NCBI RefSeq assembly: GCF_000768685.1
Contig: NZ_AVPK01000003.1
Location: 124,001-188,000 of the forward strand
Origin: Knoellia subterranea KCTC 19937
GTDB lineage: Bacteria; Actinomycetota; Actinomycetes; Actinomycetales; Dermatophilaceae
Direction of reading: 5' to 3'
Length of the DNA: 64,000 bases
Below are positions 24,828 through 32,859 of this stretch, piece by piece; the first letter of the stretch is position 1; the number at the start of each line of letters is the position of its first letter. Below the pieces are notes generated by a model. The model saw only the letters and a program-made list of their open reading frames with translations. It searched no databases and was not told the origin of the DNA. Position numbers and translations under genes: made by a program.

Positions 24828-24873
24828 GTGAGTGGGCGGCATACCAAGAACTTTCGGTATGCCGCCCGCTCAC
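24828..24873. terminator. Terminator made of two inverted copies of the dispersed word
   Basis: Left arm GTGAGTGGGCGGCATACC, loop AAGAACTTTC, right arm GGTATGCCGCCCGCTCAC; 18 bp with one wobble pair. It lies 14 bases after the stop of the APC permease gene (minus strand). Both arms are near-copies of GTGAGCGGACGGCATACC. Confidence 0.88.
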
Positions 24874-24886
24874 CTTCGCGGTGACG

Positions 24887-26149
24887 CTAGGCCGGGGAGC
24901 CCCTCAACCGGAACCACCGCACGGCCAGGCCCGCCGCGAGGACGAGCACACCAACGGTGACGGGCCGCCAGGGAAGGGTCGCGACGAGCACGACGCAGAG
25001 CGCGGCTCCGGCGACCTGGAGCCAGCGCGGGTAGCGGCGCCGGCCCGCGTCCTGCGTGTGCGCCGCGACGTTGGCGACGAAGTAATAGAGGAGCACACCG
25101 AACGACGAGAATCCGATCGCTCCGCGCAGGTCGGCGACCAGCACGATGCCCGACACGACAACCGCCAACGCCAGTTCGGCGTGGTGCGGCACCTGGTAGC
25201 GGGGGTGCACGGCGGCCAGCCACGCGGGCAGGTCACCCTCACGCGCCATCGCCAGGGACGTGCGTCCCACGCCGGCGATGAGTCCGAGCAGCGCACCGAG
25301 GGCGGCGCAGGCCGCTCCAATGCGGGCCACGGGCTCGGCCCACGCCCACGAACCCGCCCGCACGGCATCAGCCACGGGCGCTGTCGACTCGGCCAGCCCC
25401 GATGCGCCGAGAGTCGCCAGCAGCGTTGCCCCGACGACCGCATAGATGACGACGGCACCGGCCAGCGCACCGACGATGGCGCGCGGGATCGTCCGTTCGG
25501 GGTCGCGCACCTCCTCGCCCATCGTGGCGATGCGCGCGTACCCGGCGAACGCAAAGAACAGCAGCCCGGCCGCCTGGAGCACCCCCATCCATGACAGGTC
25601 GCCGAGGTCCAGCGCGTCCCCGAGGCGGTCGCCCGCTACGCCACGGTCGGCCCCGCTCCACGCCGCCGCGACGCACACCGCCAGCGCGACGAGCACGACC
25701 GACACGACGACTCGCGTCACACGCGCCGTTCGCGTCACGCCGACGTAGTTCACCGCCGCCAGACCCAGCACGGCACCCACGGCGACGGGCCGCTGCCACG
25801 GCGAGGGGACGGCATACGCGGCAAAGGTCATCGCCATCGCGGCGCACGACGCGGTCTTGCCGATGACGAACGACCACCCTGCGACGAAGCCCCACCACGG
25901 GCCGAGGCGCTCGCGGCCGTAGACGTAGGTGCCGCCCGACACGGGGTACTGCGCGGCGAGCTGTGCCGACGACGTCGCGTTGCACCACGCCACGAACGCG
26001 GCGATCACGAGGGCCACGAGCACGCCCGACCCGGCCGCAGCAGCGGCGGGCGCGAAGGCCGCGAAGACCCCCGCACCCACCATCGACCCCAGCCCGATGA
26101 CGACGGCGTCGCTCGTGCCGAGGCTGCGTGCGAGAGTGTGCTGGTTCAC
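24887..26149 (-). CDS. APC-family amino acid/amine permease
   Basis: About 420 residues with roughly 12 transmembrane helices. The first helix region SDAVVIGLGSMVGAGVFAAF contains the unwound GxG segment that binds the substrate's amine and carboxylate, and FFAFAGYARIATMGEEVRDPERTIPRAI is the diagnostic TM6/loop motif. Substrate not predicted. The frame is open to 26227; GTG at 26149 is preferred because it starts just before the conserved domain and leaves a copy of the dispersed word (26160) outside the gene, but neither start has a strong ribosome binding site. It lies downstream of the phosphoesterase gene. Confidence 0.85.
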   Translation of the reverse strand: MNQHTLARSLGTSDAVVIGLGSMVGAGVFAAFAPAAAAAGSGVLVALVIAAFVAWCNATSSAQLAAQYPVSGGTYVYGRERLGPWWGFVAGWSFVIGKTASCAAMAMTFAAYAVPSPWQRPVAVGAVLGLAAVNYVGVTRTARVTRVVVSVVLVALAVCVAAAWSGADRGVAGDRLGDALDLGDLSWMGVLQAAGLLFFAFAGYARIATMGEEVRDPERTIPRAIVGALAGAVVIYAVVGATLLATLGASGLAESTAPVADAVRAGSWAWAEPVARIGAACAALGALLGLIAGVGRTSLAMAREGDLPAWLAAVHPRYQVPHHAELALAVVVSGIVLVADLRGAIGFSSFGVLLYYFVANVAAHTQDAGRRRYPRWLQVAGAALCVVLVATLPWRPVTVGVLVLAAGLAVRWFRLRGSPA

Positions 26150-26159
26150 AACGGCCGAG

Positions 26160-26171
26160 TATGCCGTCCGC
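26160..26171 (+). repeat. Dispersed word TATGCCGTCCGC, exact copy
   Basis: GAGTATGCCGTCCGCCCGCC between the phosphoesterase stop and the proposed start of the permease gene; it would encode RTAY if the permease began at 26227. Confidence 0.9.
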
Positions 26172-26207
26172 CCGCCTCGCTGCTGCCCGCGTCGCTGCTG
26201 CCCGCCG

Positions 26208-27224
26208 TCAGTGGACGTACGGGACACGCTTCCACGTGAGCACGGGCTCGTCCTTGTCGCGGCCGACGGTGACGTCGAGCCAGTCGGTGTTGTTGTTCGA
26301 GCCGTCGACCGTCACTCGCCGGAGTTCGCTCGAGCCGTCAACGCCATAGAGCGACAGCCACTTCGAGCCCTCGACCAGCGGCTGGTCCTCGTTGTAGGCG
26401 TGGCTGTCACCGTTGAAGAGGTATGTCTCGCCGTGGAAGGCGTTGGACTGGTCGATGAGGAGTTGGACGAGGGGCTTGAACGCCGACACGTCGGAGAAAG
26501 TCGCCTCGTAGGTCGGGTCGAACATGTCGGCCTGAAGGAAGATCGCGACCGCACGGTCCTGGCGGCGAGTGGCGTCGGCGAACGCGCCCCTGACCGTCCG
26601 GAGCGCGCTGTCCATGCGGGCGGACTGCTCGGCGACCTGCTCGGGCGTCGGCTCGGTCAACCCGAGCCCGGCCCAGGGGAGCGTCCCGTCGTTGCTGCCG
26701 ACGACGTGGACGGCCGCCATGGAGACACGGTCCTCGCGCCACTGGACGTTCTCGGGGTATCCCGCGGCGGTGTCGGCTTCGACCTTGCGAGTCGTCTCAC
26801 CGAGGGTCTGCCCGGGCGTCGGGTAGAAGGTCTCCTGGATGAAGGCCAGCCGCTCGAGCGGGTTGTAGGCGCCGTTGTTGGCGCGGTGGCAGTCGGTCCA
26901 CTCGTTGTCGCCGGGCGTGAAGATGAGCGGGTTCTCCACAGTGTCGAAGACGGTGCGGATGCCGGTGATGTACTCGTCCGAACACACGGTCGAACCATTC
27001 TTGATGTCGCCGACGTGGACGGTGAATTCCGTTGTGGCAGCGTTGATTTCGCCGATCCACGCGGGGAATCGGGCGATCTGGTCGGCGCCGTAGGGCACGT
27101 CGCCGATGACGGCGAAGTGGTCCTTCTTCGCCGGGGCCGGGTCGGCCGAGGCGGTGGACGGGAGGACAGCGGCAGCGAGCGCGACAGCGGTCGCGGGCAG
27201 GACGGCATACGCAATGCGGTTCAC
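26208..27224 (-). CDS. Secreted calcineurin-like metallophosphoesterase
   Basis: Exported protein of 338 residues with a Sec signal peptide (hydrophobic residues about 5-20, cleavage near ASADP). Metal-binding blocks of the calcineurin-like fold are seen: FAVIGDVPYG, TVHVGDIKNGSTVC, IFTPGDNEWTDC and LFNGDSHAYNED. It probably hydrolyses phosphomonoesters or diesters outside the membrane; the substrate is unknown. GTG at 27224 is chosen because GAGGAG lies 7 bases upstream and the signal peptide begins there, though the frame is open much further. The APC permease gene follows. Confidence 0.85.
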   Translation of the reverse strand: MNRIAYAVLPATAVALAAAVLPSTASADPAPAKKDHFAVIGDVPYGADQIARFPAWIGEINAATTEFTVHVGDIKNGSTVCSDEYITGIRTVFDTVENPLIFTPGDNEWTDCHRANNGAYNPLERLAFIQETFYPTPGQTLGETTRKVEADTAAGYPENVQWREDRVSMAAVHVVGSNDGTLPWAGLGLTEPTPEQVAEQSARMDSALRTVRGAFADATRRQDRAVAIFLQADMFDPTYEATFSDVSAFKPLVQLLIDQSNAFHGETYLFNGDSHAYNEDQPLVEGSKWLSLYGVDGSSELRRVTVDGSNNNTDWLDVTVGRDKDEPVLTWKRVPYVH

Positions 27225-27311
27225 GAACGGCTCCTCAGGGAAGGTGACTGACCTGCCCACCCAACCGGCACCCGGTGAACACCCACACCCTCTCGGGTGA
27301 ACACTGAACCC

Positions 27312-27764
27312 ATGCCTCGCCTCTGGCGGTTCGCTCACGACTGGCTCGTCCCGGCTTCCGTCGAGGACGTGTATGCCGTGTGCGCGGCCGTCGATGCGTA
27401 TCCCACCTGGTGGCGGGAGATCCGTTCGATCGAACGGGTTGATGCCGAGAGTGGCTGGGCGGAGGTGCGGAGTGTCCTGCCCTACACGCTGCGCATGCTG
27501 ATCACGCGCGAGGTCGAGGATGAGGCGACCGGCCGACTGCGGGTGCGGCTCGAGGGAGACCTCACCGGGTGGGCAGAGTTTCGCGTGTCGCCGAGCGCGA
27601 AGGAAGGCGCGAATTCCGTTGCGGCAGTGGCGTTCCGGCAGGAGGTCGAGGTCACGGCACCGCTGCTCGGTCGAGTGGCGCCAGCGCTCGCCCCGGCCCT
27701 GCGCGCGAACCACGCCTGGATGATGCGCTCCTGCCGCGACGGGATGCTGCGGGCGCTCGGATAG
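27312..27764 (+). CDS. SRPBCC (START-like) domain protein
   Basis: A 150-residue single-domain protein of the polyketide cyclase/dehydrase (SRPBCC) type. It starts with WRFAHDWLVPASVEDVYAV and YPTWWREIRSIERV, the typical first strand, helix pair and WW motif, and ends in a long amphipathic helix. These proteins bind hydrophobic ligands, and some are enzymes; none of the catalytic residues of known cyclases could be assigned. The start could also be GTG at 27297. A GNAT gene follows after 9 bases, so the two are likely cotranscribed. Confidence 0.8.
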   Translation: MPRLWRFAHDWLVPASVEDVYAVCAAVDAYPTWWREIRSIERVDAESGWAEVRSVLPYTLRMLITREVEDEATGRLRVRLEGDLTGWAEFRVSPSAKEGANSVAAVAFRQEVEVTAPLLGRVAPALAPALRANHAWMMRSCRDGMLRALG

Positions 27765-27773
27765 CCTCGCGAC

Positions 27774-28472
27774 GTGCCTGAGTTCAACGAGTTCGGTCAG
27801 CCCGTCGGAGACGTCGTGCCCGGGTGGGAGACGCGCCCGTCGCCGGAGCCGGTGCGCCTCGTCGGTCGCTATGTGCGCGTCGTGCCGCTCGACTCGGTGC
27901 ACTACTCGGACCTGTTCGCGGCGGTGTGCGGCGAGGGCGACGGCGCCCTGTGGACCTACCGGCCGATCCCGCGGCCGACGTCGCTCTCCGGGTTGTGGAT
28001 GCACCTCGCCGGTGTCTCCGAGGCGAATCTGACGTTCGCGCTCGTGCCGCTCGAGGGGGAGGGGGTGGGGAAGGCGACCGGCATCGCGTCGTTCCATCGC
28101 GTCGACCCGCGCACGGGTCAGGTCGAGGTGGCCGGGGTGCTCTATGGCAAGGCGCTGCAGCGGACCAGGGCGGCGACCGAGGCGATCCATCTGCTCATGA
28201 GGTACGCCTTCGAGGACCTCGGCTACCGCCGCTTCGAATGGAAGTGCGACAGCCTCAACGAGCCGTCACGTCGGGCAGCACTGCGGCTGGGCTTCGCCTA
28301 TGAGGGGCGCTTCCGCAACCACATGGTCACGCAGGGGCGGAATCGCGACACCGACTGGTTCTCGGTGACGGACGGCGAGTGGCCGCAGGTGCGAGCGGCC
28401 CACGAGGAGTGGCTCGACCCCGCCAACTTCGACGAGCGGGGCCAACAGCGAACGCCCCTGACCGCCACGTAG
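27774..28472 (+). CDS. GNAT N-acetyltransferase (GNAT_3 type)
   Basis: A 232-residue acetyltransferase. It opens with an N-terminal segment found in this subgroup (EFNEFGQPVGDVVPGWETRP), then the GNAT_3 fold (residues about 30-200) with GKATGIASFHRVDPRTGQVEVAGV, the acetyl-CoA helix region LQRTRAATEAIHLLMRYAFE and DSLNEPSRRAALRLGF. Relatives acetylate ribosomal protein or small-molecule amines; the substrate here is unknown. The GTG start lies 9 bases after the SRPBCC stop. Confidence 0.85.
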   Translation: MPEFNEFGQPVGDVVPGWETRPSPEPVRLVGRYVRVVPLDSVHYSDLFAAVCGEGDGALWTYRPIPRPTSLSGLWMHLAGVSEANLTFALVPLEGEGVGKATGIASFHRVDPRTGQVEVAGVLYGKALQRTRAATEAIHLLMRYAFEDLGYRRFEWKCDSLNEPSRRAALRLGFAYEGRFRNHMVTQGRNRDTDWFSVTDGEWPQVRAAHEEWLDPANFDERGQQRTPLTAT

Positions 28473-28480
28473 TGCGCGAA

Positions 28481-28523
28481 CCTCTCACTTCGCCTGATCG
28501 CGGCGATCAAGCGAAGTGAGAGG
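28481..28523. terminator. Long bidirectional hairpin
   Basis: CCTCTCACTTCGC (28481-28493) pairs with 28511-28523 and continues inward through TGATCG/CGATCA after one mismatch; about 19 pairs. It lies between the converging GNAT and ppa genes. Confidence 0.85.
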
Positions 28524-28562
28524 AACCCACTTCAGGCGGGAAAGTTGGGGCGGGCCGTTGTC

Positions 28563-29204
28563 TCAGGCCTCGGGGGAGTCGCTGAGCGGGTTCTCCTTGG
28601 TGGCCAGTTCCTCCTTGGCCTTGGCGGCCGCGTGGGCGTGCTCCTCCTCGGTGCGCGCAGCGGACGGCGCGGGGGCCTCGTGGTCGTGGCCGGCCGGCAT
28701 ACGCCAACGAGCGGTGCTCACACCGGCGTCCTTGGCGCGCTGGATGGCCTCGGTGACGGTGCGCTCGGCGTCCTCACGGCCGGCCCAGTGCGCGCCCTCG
28801 ACGGACTTGCCCGGCTCGAGGTCCTTGTAGGTCTCGAAGAAGTGCTGGATCTCGAGGCGGTCGAACTCGCTGATGTCCTCGAGCTCCTTGATGTGCGCCT
28901 TGCGCGGGTCGCCCGCGGGGATGCACAGGATCTTGTCGTCGCCGCCGGCCTCGTCGCGCATGTGGAACATGCCGATGGGTCGGGCCGCCACGAGACAGCC
29001 GGGCCAGGTGGGCTCGTCGAGCAGCACGAGGGCGTCGAGCGGGTCGCCGTCCTCGCCGAGGCTGTCCTCGACGTAGCCGTAGTCCGAGGGGTACGCCATC
29101 GAGGTGAAGAGCATCCGGTCGAGGCGAATGCGTCCCGTCTCGTGATCCACTTCGTACTTGTTGCGGTGTCCCTTGGGGATCTCGATGGTGACGTCGAACT
29201 CCAC
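28563..29204 (-). CDS. ppa: Inorganic pyrophosphatase, family I
   Basis: Soluble Mg-dependent pyrophosphatase. The core (residues about 1-160) has [17 protein letters not shown], the signature [20 protein letters not shown] with the three catalytic Asp residues, and [30 protein letters not shown] at its end. The protein is 213 residues because of a C-terminal extension of about 50 residues rich in Ala, Glu and His ([19 protein letters not shown]) that family members usually lack. It is divergent from dacB with 90 bases between the starts. Confidence 0.95.
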   Translation of the reverse strand: MEFDVTIEIPKGHRNKYEVDHETGRIRLDRMLFTSMAYPSDYGYVEDSLGEDGDPLDALVLLDEPTWPGCLVAARPIGMFHMRDEAGGDDKILCIPAGDPRKAHIKELEDISEFDRLEIQHFFETYKDLEPGKSVEGAHWAGREDAERTVTEAIQRAKDAGVSTARWRMPAGHDHEAPAPSAARTEEEHAHAAAKAKEELATKENPLSDSPEA

Positions 29205-29294
29205 GATGGTGGCCTTCTTTCGATTGTTACGGTTGATCTACGCTCGTGGATCAGTGTCCCGTATGACTGGGGGAGCGCCAAAGAAAGGGGTGCC

Positions 29295-30758
29295 ATGCGG
29301 CGGGCGGTTGTGGCAGGAGTCACGTGCCTTCTCGTCGGCGGCGTCGGCTATGCCGCTGCCGACACCCTCGACCTCGCGCCGGGCATCCTGACCTACGACG
29401 GTGCCCCGGTCGACCCGCCGACCCCGACGGGCACAGCGACCGGAGAGCCTACGTGGGCCCCGCTGCCGAGTGCCGTCAGTCCTTCGTCGAGCGCATCGCC
29501 GACCACGTCGAGTGCCGCCGCTCCGCCCACCACGGCGGGACTCACCAAGGCCCTCGGCGCCCTCGTGAAGGACCCGTGGCTCGGTCCCAGCGTCGGCGTC
29601 AGTGTCCGGGACGGAGAGACGGGCGAGGAGTTGTATGCCGTGTCGCCCTCCGCGGCCCGCGCACCCGCGTCGACGCTCAAGGTTCTCAGCGCTCTCGCCG
29701 TGGCGTCGCACCTCGACCTCGACCACCGCATGACCACGAAGGTCGTCACCGGGGACACCCCACAGGAGATCGTGCTCGTCGCCGGCGGGGACACGCTGTT
29801 GGGCGACGGCCCGTCCAATCCGTCCGTCGTCGAGGGGCGTGCCGGTCTGGCCACCCTCGCCGACCAGGTGGCGCAGTCACTCACCGATCGGCAGTCCGCC
29901 GGTCCGTTGACGATCCGCGTCGACACGACCTATGCCGCCGGCCCGCGCTACCCCGCGACGTGGAAGAAGGAGGACATCGCCGCCGGCTTCACCCAGTCGG
30001 TGTCGATGCTCGACCTCGTGTCCCAGCGGGCAAAGTCGGGCAAACCCGCGCCGGCCGTCCCCGAGGCGGGTGTCGCGAGTGCCCTCGCCGGCCTGCTCAC
30101 CGACCGCGGCCACCCCACGAGCGTGGACCCCGCCACGACGCGGGGCAAGGGCCCGAGCAAGCCGGCACCCACGGATGCCATGGAACTCGGATCCGTCGAG
30201 TCCGCCACCTACGGCGAGCACCTCGCCGTCGCCCTCGAGCACAGTGACAACGCCCTGACCGAGAACCTCGTGCGCCAGGCCATGGCCGCCGAGGGGAAGT
30301 CGGCTGCCGGTGCGACGGCTCCCGCCGAATTCATCACGGCCAGCCTCGCCGAGGCGGGAGTGCCGACCGCCGGAGTGAAGTTGCTCGACGCGAGCGGACT
30401 CTCGCCCGGGCAGACGGTGACCGCGACCGCGCTTGCCGACGTCCTCACCCTGGCCACGACGAACAAGCTGCCGCAATTGCGTCAGGCGGTCGCCACCCTG
30501 CCCGTGGCTGGTCTGACCGGAAGCCTCTCCGATCGCTACCACAGCAAACAGACCAAGGCCGTGGCCGGCATACCCCGCGCCAAGACCGGAACGTTGCGCG
30601 GCATCTCGAGTCTCGCGGGGACGACCGTCGACGCCGACGGACGACTGCTCGTCTTCGCGATCCTTGCCGACAAGGTTCCGAGTTCGTCGGGAACGCTCGG
30701 TGCGCGCGCCGCGTTGGACCGCTTCGTCACCGCCCTGACTCAGTGCGGGTGTTCATGA
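29295..30758 (+). CDS. dacB: D-alanyl-D-alanine carboxypeptidase / PBP4 (family S13)
   Basis: Exported penicillin-binding protein that trims or cleaves peptidoglycan peptides. It has 487 residues: an N-terminal signal/anchor helix (residues about 4-22), a Pro/Ser/Thr-rich linker to about 85, then the catalytic domain with SxxK in ASTLKVLSA, SxN in EHSDNALTENL and KTG in RAKTGTLRGISSLAG. The long S13 insert domain sits between SxxK and SxN. It is the first gene of the metalloprotease-tilS-hpt-ftsH stretch, an order common in actinobacteria. Confidence 0.92.
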   Translation: MRRAVVAGVTCLLVGGVGYAAADTLDLAPGILTYDGAPVDPPTPTGTATGEPTWAPLPSAVSPSSSASPTTSSAAAPPTTAGLTKALGALVKDPWLGPSVGVSVRDGETGEELYAVSPSAARAPASTLKVLSALAVASHLDLDHRMTTKVVTGDTPQEIVLVAGGDTLLGDGPSNPSVVEGRAGLATLADQVAQSLTDRQSAGPLTIRVDTTYAAGPRYPATWKKEDIAAGFTQSVSMLDLVSQRAKSGKPAPAVPEAGVASALAGLLTDRGHPTSVDPATTRGKGPSKPAPTDAMELGSVESATYGEHLAVALEHSDNALTENLVRQAMAAEGKSAAGATAPAEFITASLAEAGVPTAGVKLLDASGLSPGQTVTATALADVLTLATTNKLPQLRQAVATLPVAGLTGSLSDRYHSKQTKAVAGIPRAKTGTLRGISSLAGTTVDADGRLLVFAILADKVPSSSGTLGARAALDRFVTALTQCGCS

Positions 30759-30783
30759 CGTCACGCATTGCCGAGGAGGGCAC

Positions 30784-31830
30784 GTGAGCAGCAGCTACGT
30801 CGACTGGGATTTCGCCAAGACGACCGGGCGGACCCTTGTGGCCGCCGGACCGAGTGTCACCGCTGACGAGGCGGCGGCGGAGGTCGGCGCGATCCGGGCT
30901 GCCGCGCGGCGAGCCCACGGGCCGGTCGCCGAGACATCACGGCTCCAGACCCCCGACGACGCACCCGAGGCGCTCGTCGTCGACCGCCCGACGTGGATCG
31001 CGATGAACGCCGACTCGATGGGCGCCATGCTCAACCCGGCTTTCGACCAGATCGTCAGCCAGCGGGGCGGTGCCCCCAGCGGAGTCGGTGCGGCGATCGG
31101 CGGCAAGGTCACCGGCGCCGAGGCGGGCGCCCTCCTCGCGTTCATGTCGAGCAAGGTGCTGGGACAGTACGACCTCGCGCCCGGCGGCACCCCCGCCCTG
31201 CTCCTCGTCGCACCGAACCTCCTCCAGGTGCAGCGCGAACTCGACGTCGCCCCCGAGGACTTCCGGGCCTGGGTCTGCATGCACGAGGAGACCCACCGCG
31301 TGCAGTTCACCGCCGTGCCGTGGTTGCGCGACCACATGATCAACGGGGCACGGCAGCTCGCGACCGACCTGGCTCCGGACCCCGAGCGCGTCCAGGAACT
31401 CACCAAGCGCATCACCGAGAAGCTGCCCGAGATCTTCAGCAGCGGTTCGGGCGGCATCACCGACCTCGTGACGACGCCCGAGCAGCGCGAGAAGCTCGCC
31501 GAGCTCACTGCTGTCATGTCGTTGCTCGAGGGGCACGCCGACGTCGTCATGGATGACGTGGGTCCGGCGCACATCCCGACCGTCGCCGAGATCCGCGCGA
31601 AGTTCACCGAGCGTCGCAAGGGTGCCGGCGCGATCGACAAGGTGCTGCGTCGACTGCTCGGGCTCGAGGCCAAGATGCGCCAGTACAAGGACGGTGCCGC
31701 CTTTGTCCGCGGCGTTCAGGAGCGTGTCGGCGTCGAGGGTTTCAACGCCATCTGGACCTCACCCGAGACGCTGCCGAAGCCGCTCGAGATCACCGACCCC
31801 GCTGCCTGGGTCACCCGCGTCCACGGCTGA
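30784..31830 (+). CDS. Zinc-dependent metalloprotease, 'F420 biosynthesis-associated' family
   Basis: A 348-residue member of the actinobacterial DUF2342/TIGR03624-type family. The HExxH zinc motif is HEETHRVQF in the middle of the chain, with a downstream ELTAVMSLLEGHADVVMDDVG segment that should carry the third ligand. No signal peptide. The name comes from phylogenetic co-occurrence with coenzyme F420 and no substrate is known. GTG start with GAGGAGGG upstream. It lies 25 bases after dacB and 39 before tilS, its standard neighbourhood. Confidence 0.88.
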   Translation: MSSSYVDWDFAKTTGRTLVAAGPSVTADEAAAEVGAIRAAARRAHGPVAETSRLQTPDDAPEALVVDRPTWIAMNADSMGAMLNPAFDQIVSQRGGAPSGVGAAIGGKVTGAEAGALLAFMSSKVLGQYDLAPGGTPALLLVAPNLLQVQRELDVAPEDFRAWVCMHEETHRVQFTAVPWLRDHMINGARQLATDLAPDPERVQELTKRITEKLPEIFSSGSGGITDLVTTPEQREKLAELTAVMSLLEGHADVVMDDVGPAHIPTVAEIRAKFTERRKGAGAIDKVLRRLLGLEAKMRQYKDGAAFVRGVQERVGVEGFNAIWTSPETLPKPLEITDPAAWVTRVHG

Positions 31831-31869
31831 GTCCGCACCTGCCGGGGGATCGGCTGGCACTCTGGTCCC

Positions 31870-32859
31870 GTGTCCGGACCGCATCCCTCCACCGCGAAGA
31901 TCCGGTATGCCGTCCGCGCAGCGCTCGCGGACCTCGCACCTTCGCACCTGGTGCTGGTCGCGTGTTCGGGCGGTGGGGACTCGATGGCGCTGGCCGAGGC
32001 GGTGGCGCACGAGCAGCGCCACGCGACGTGGCGCGGGGGAGCAGTCGTCGTCGACCACGGGCTGCAGGCCGACTCGGGCACTGTCGCCGAGCGGGCTGCC
32101 GAACAGTGCCATGCACTGGGATTGGCGCCGGTCGAGGTCGTGCGAGTTGCGGTGTCGGACAACGGATCTGGACTGGAGGCGGCGGCCCGGGAAGCGCGCT
32201 ACGACGCACTGACGGCAGCCGCGAATGCGCATTCCGCGTCCCTCGTGCTCCTCGGGCACACCCTCGACGACCAGGCGGAGCAGGTGCTCCTCGGTCTCGT
32301 TCGCGGGTCGGGCGCCCGGTCCCTGTCCGGTATGCCGTCCGCCCGAGGGATCTTTGTCCGTCCCCTTCTCGGGGTGTCCCGGGCCGAGTGCCGTGAGTCC
32401 CTGACGGCGGAGGGAGTTCAGTGGTGGGATGACCCGATGAACGAGGACCCGGCCTTCACCCGGGTCCGCGCACGCCGCACCGTCGCGGACCTCGAGGCCG
32501 ACCTCGGGCCCGGAATCGTTGCGGCACTGGGCCGTTCGGCCGATCAGCTGCGTGAGGACGCGGACGCGCTGGACGACCTGGCCGACCGTGCCGTGTCCCG
32601 GCTCGGTGCCGGGCCGTGGGCTGTCGATGCCCTGACGGGTCTGCCCCGGGCCGTTCGCACCCGCGTCTGGCGAAGGCTCCTCATCGCGGAAGGCGCGCCG
32701 TCCGGGCAGGTGAGCACCCGGCATACCGACGCCTGTGATGCCCTCGTCACCGACTGGCGCGGTCAGGGAGCTGTCCACGCGCCCGGTCGCGTCCTCGTCA
32801 CCCGTCGGGCTGGAACCATTGCGGTGCAACGGGATTCGGCCTCTGGAGGTGGCGAGTGA
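31870..32859 (+). CDS. tilS: tRNA(Ile)-lysidine synthetase
   Basis: Modifies C34 of the CAU-anticodon tRNA-Ile to lysidine so that it reads AUA. The protein has 329 residues: the N-terminal PP-loop ATPase domain with ACSGGGDSMALAEAV and LLGHTLDDQAEQVLLGLVRG, then WWDDPMNEDPAFTRVRARR and a short helical domain; the C-terminal tRNA-binding domain of longer homologues is missing, as usual in actinobacteria. It carries two exact copies of the dispersed word read in different frames (RYAVR near residue 18, GMPSA near residue 156) and one variant. It overlaps the next gene by GTGA. Confidence 0.93.
   Translation: MSGPHPSTAKIRYAVRAALADLAPSHLVLVACSGGGDSMALAEAVAHEQRHATWRGGAVVVDHGLQADSGTVAERAAEQCHALGLAPVEVVRVAVSDNGSGLEAAAREARYDALTAAANAHSASLVLLGHTLDDQAEQVLLGLVRGSGARSLSGMPSARGIFVRPLLGVSRAECRESLTAEGVQWWDDPMNEDPAFTRVRARRTVADLEADLGPGIVAALGRSADQLREDADALDDLADRAVSRLGAGPWAVDALTGLPRAVRTRVWRRLLIAEGAPSGQVSTRHTDACDALVTDWRGQGAVHAPGRVLVTRRAGTIAVQRDSASGGGE
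31916..31927 (+). repeat. Dispersed word, exact copy near the start of tilS
   Basis: CCGGTATGCCGTCCGCGC, read as Arg-Tyr-Ala-Val-Arg. Confidence 0.9.
32331..32342 (+). repeat. Dispersed word, second exact copy in tilS
   Basis: CCGGTATGCCGTCCGCCC, read as Gly-Met-Pro-Ser-Ala, a different frame from the copy at 31916 in the same gene. Confidence 0.92.
32710..32727 (-). repeat. Variant of the dispersed word in tilS
   Basis: GTGAGCACCCGGCATACC, identical over 18 bases to the variant at 10819-10836. Confidence 0.7.

Noticed and set aside
26208-28190. A 660-residue frame ending in the phosphoesterase
   Set aside because: The signal peptide and ribosome binding site mark a start at 27224. The extra 320 residues are antisense to the SRPBCC and GNAT genes.
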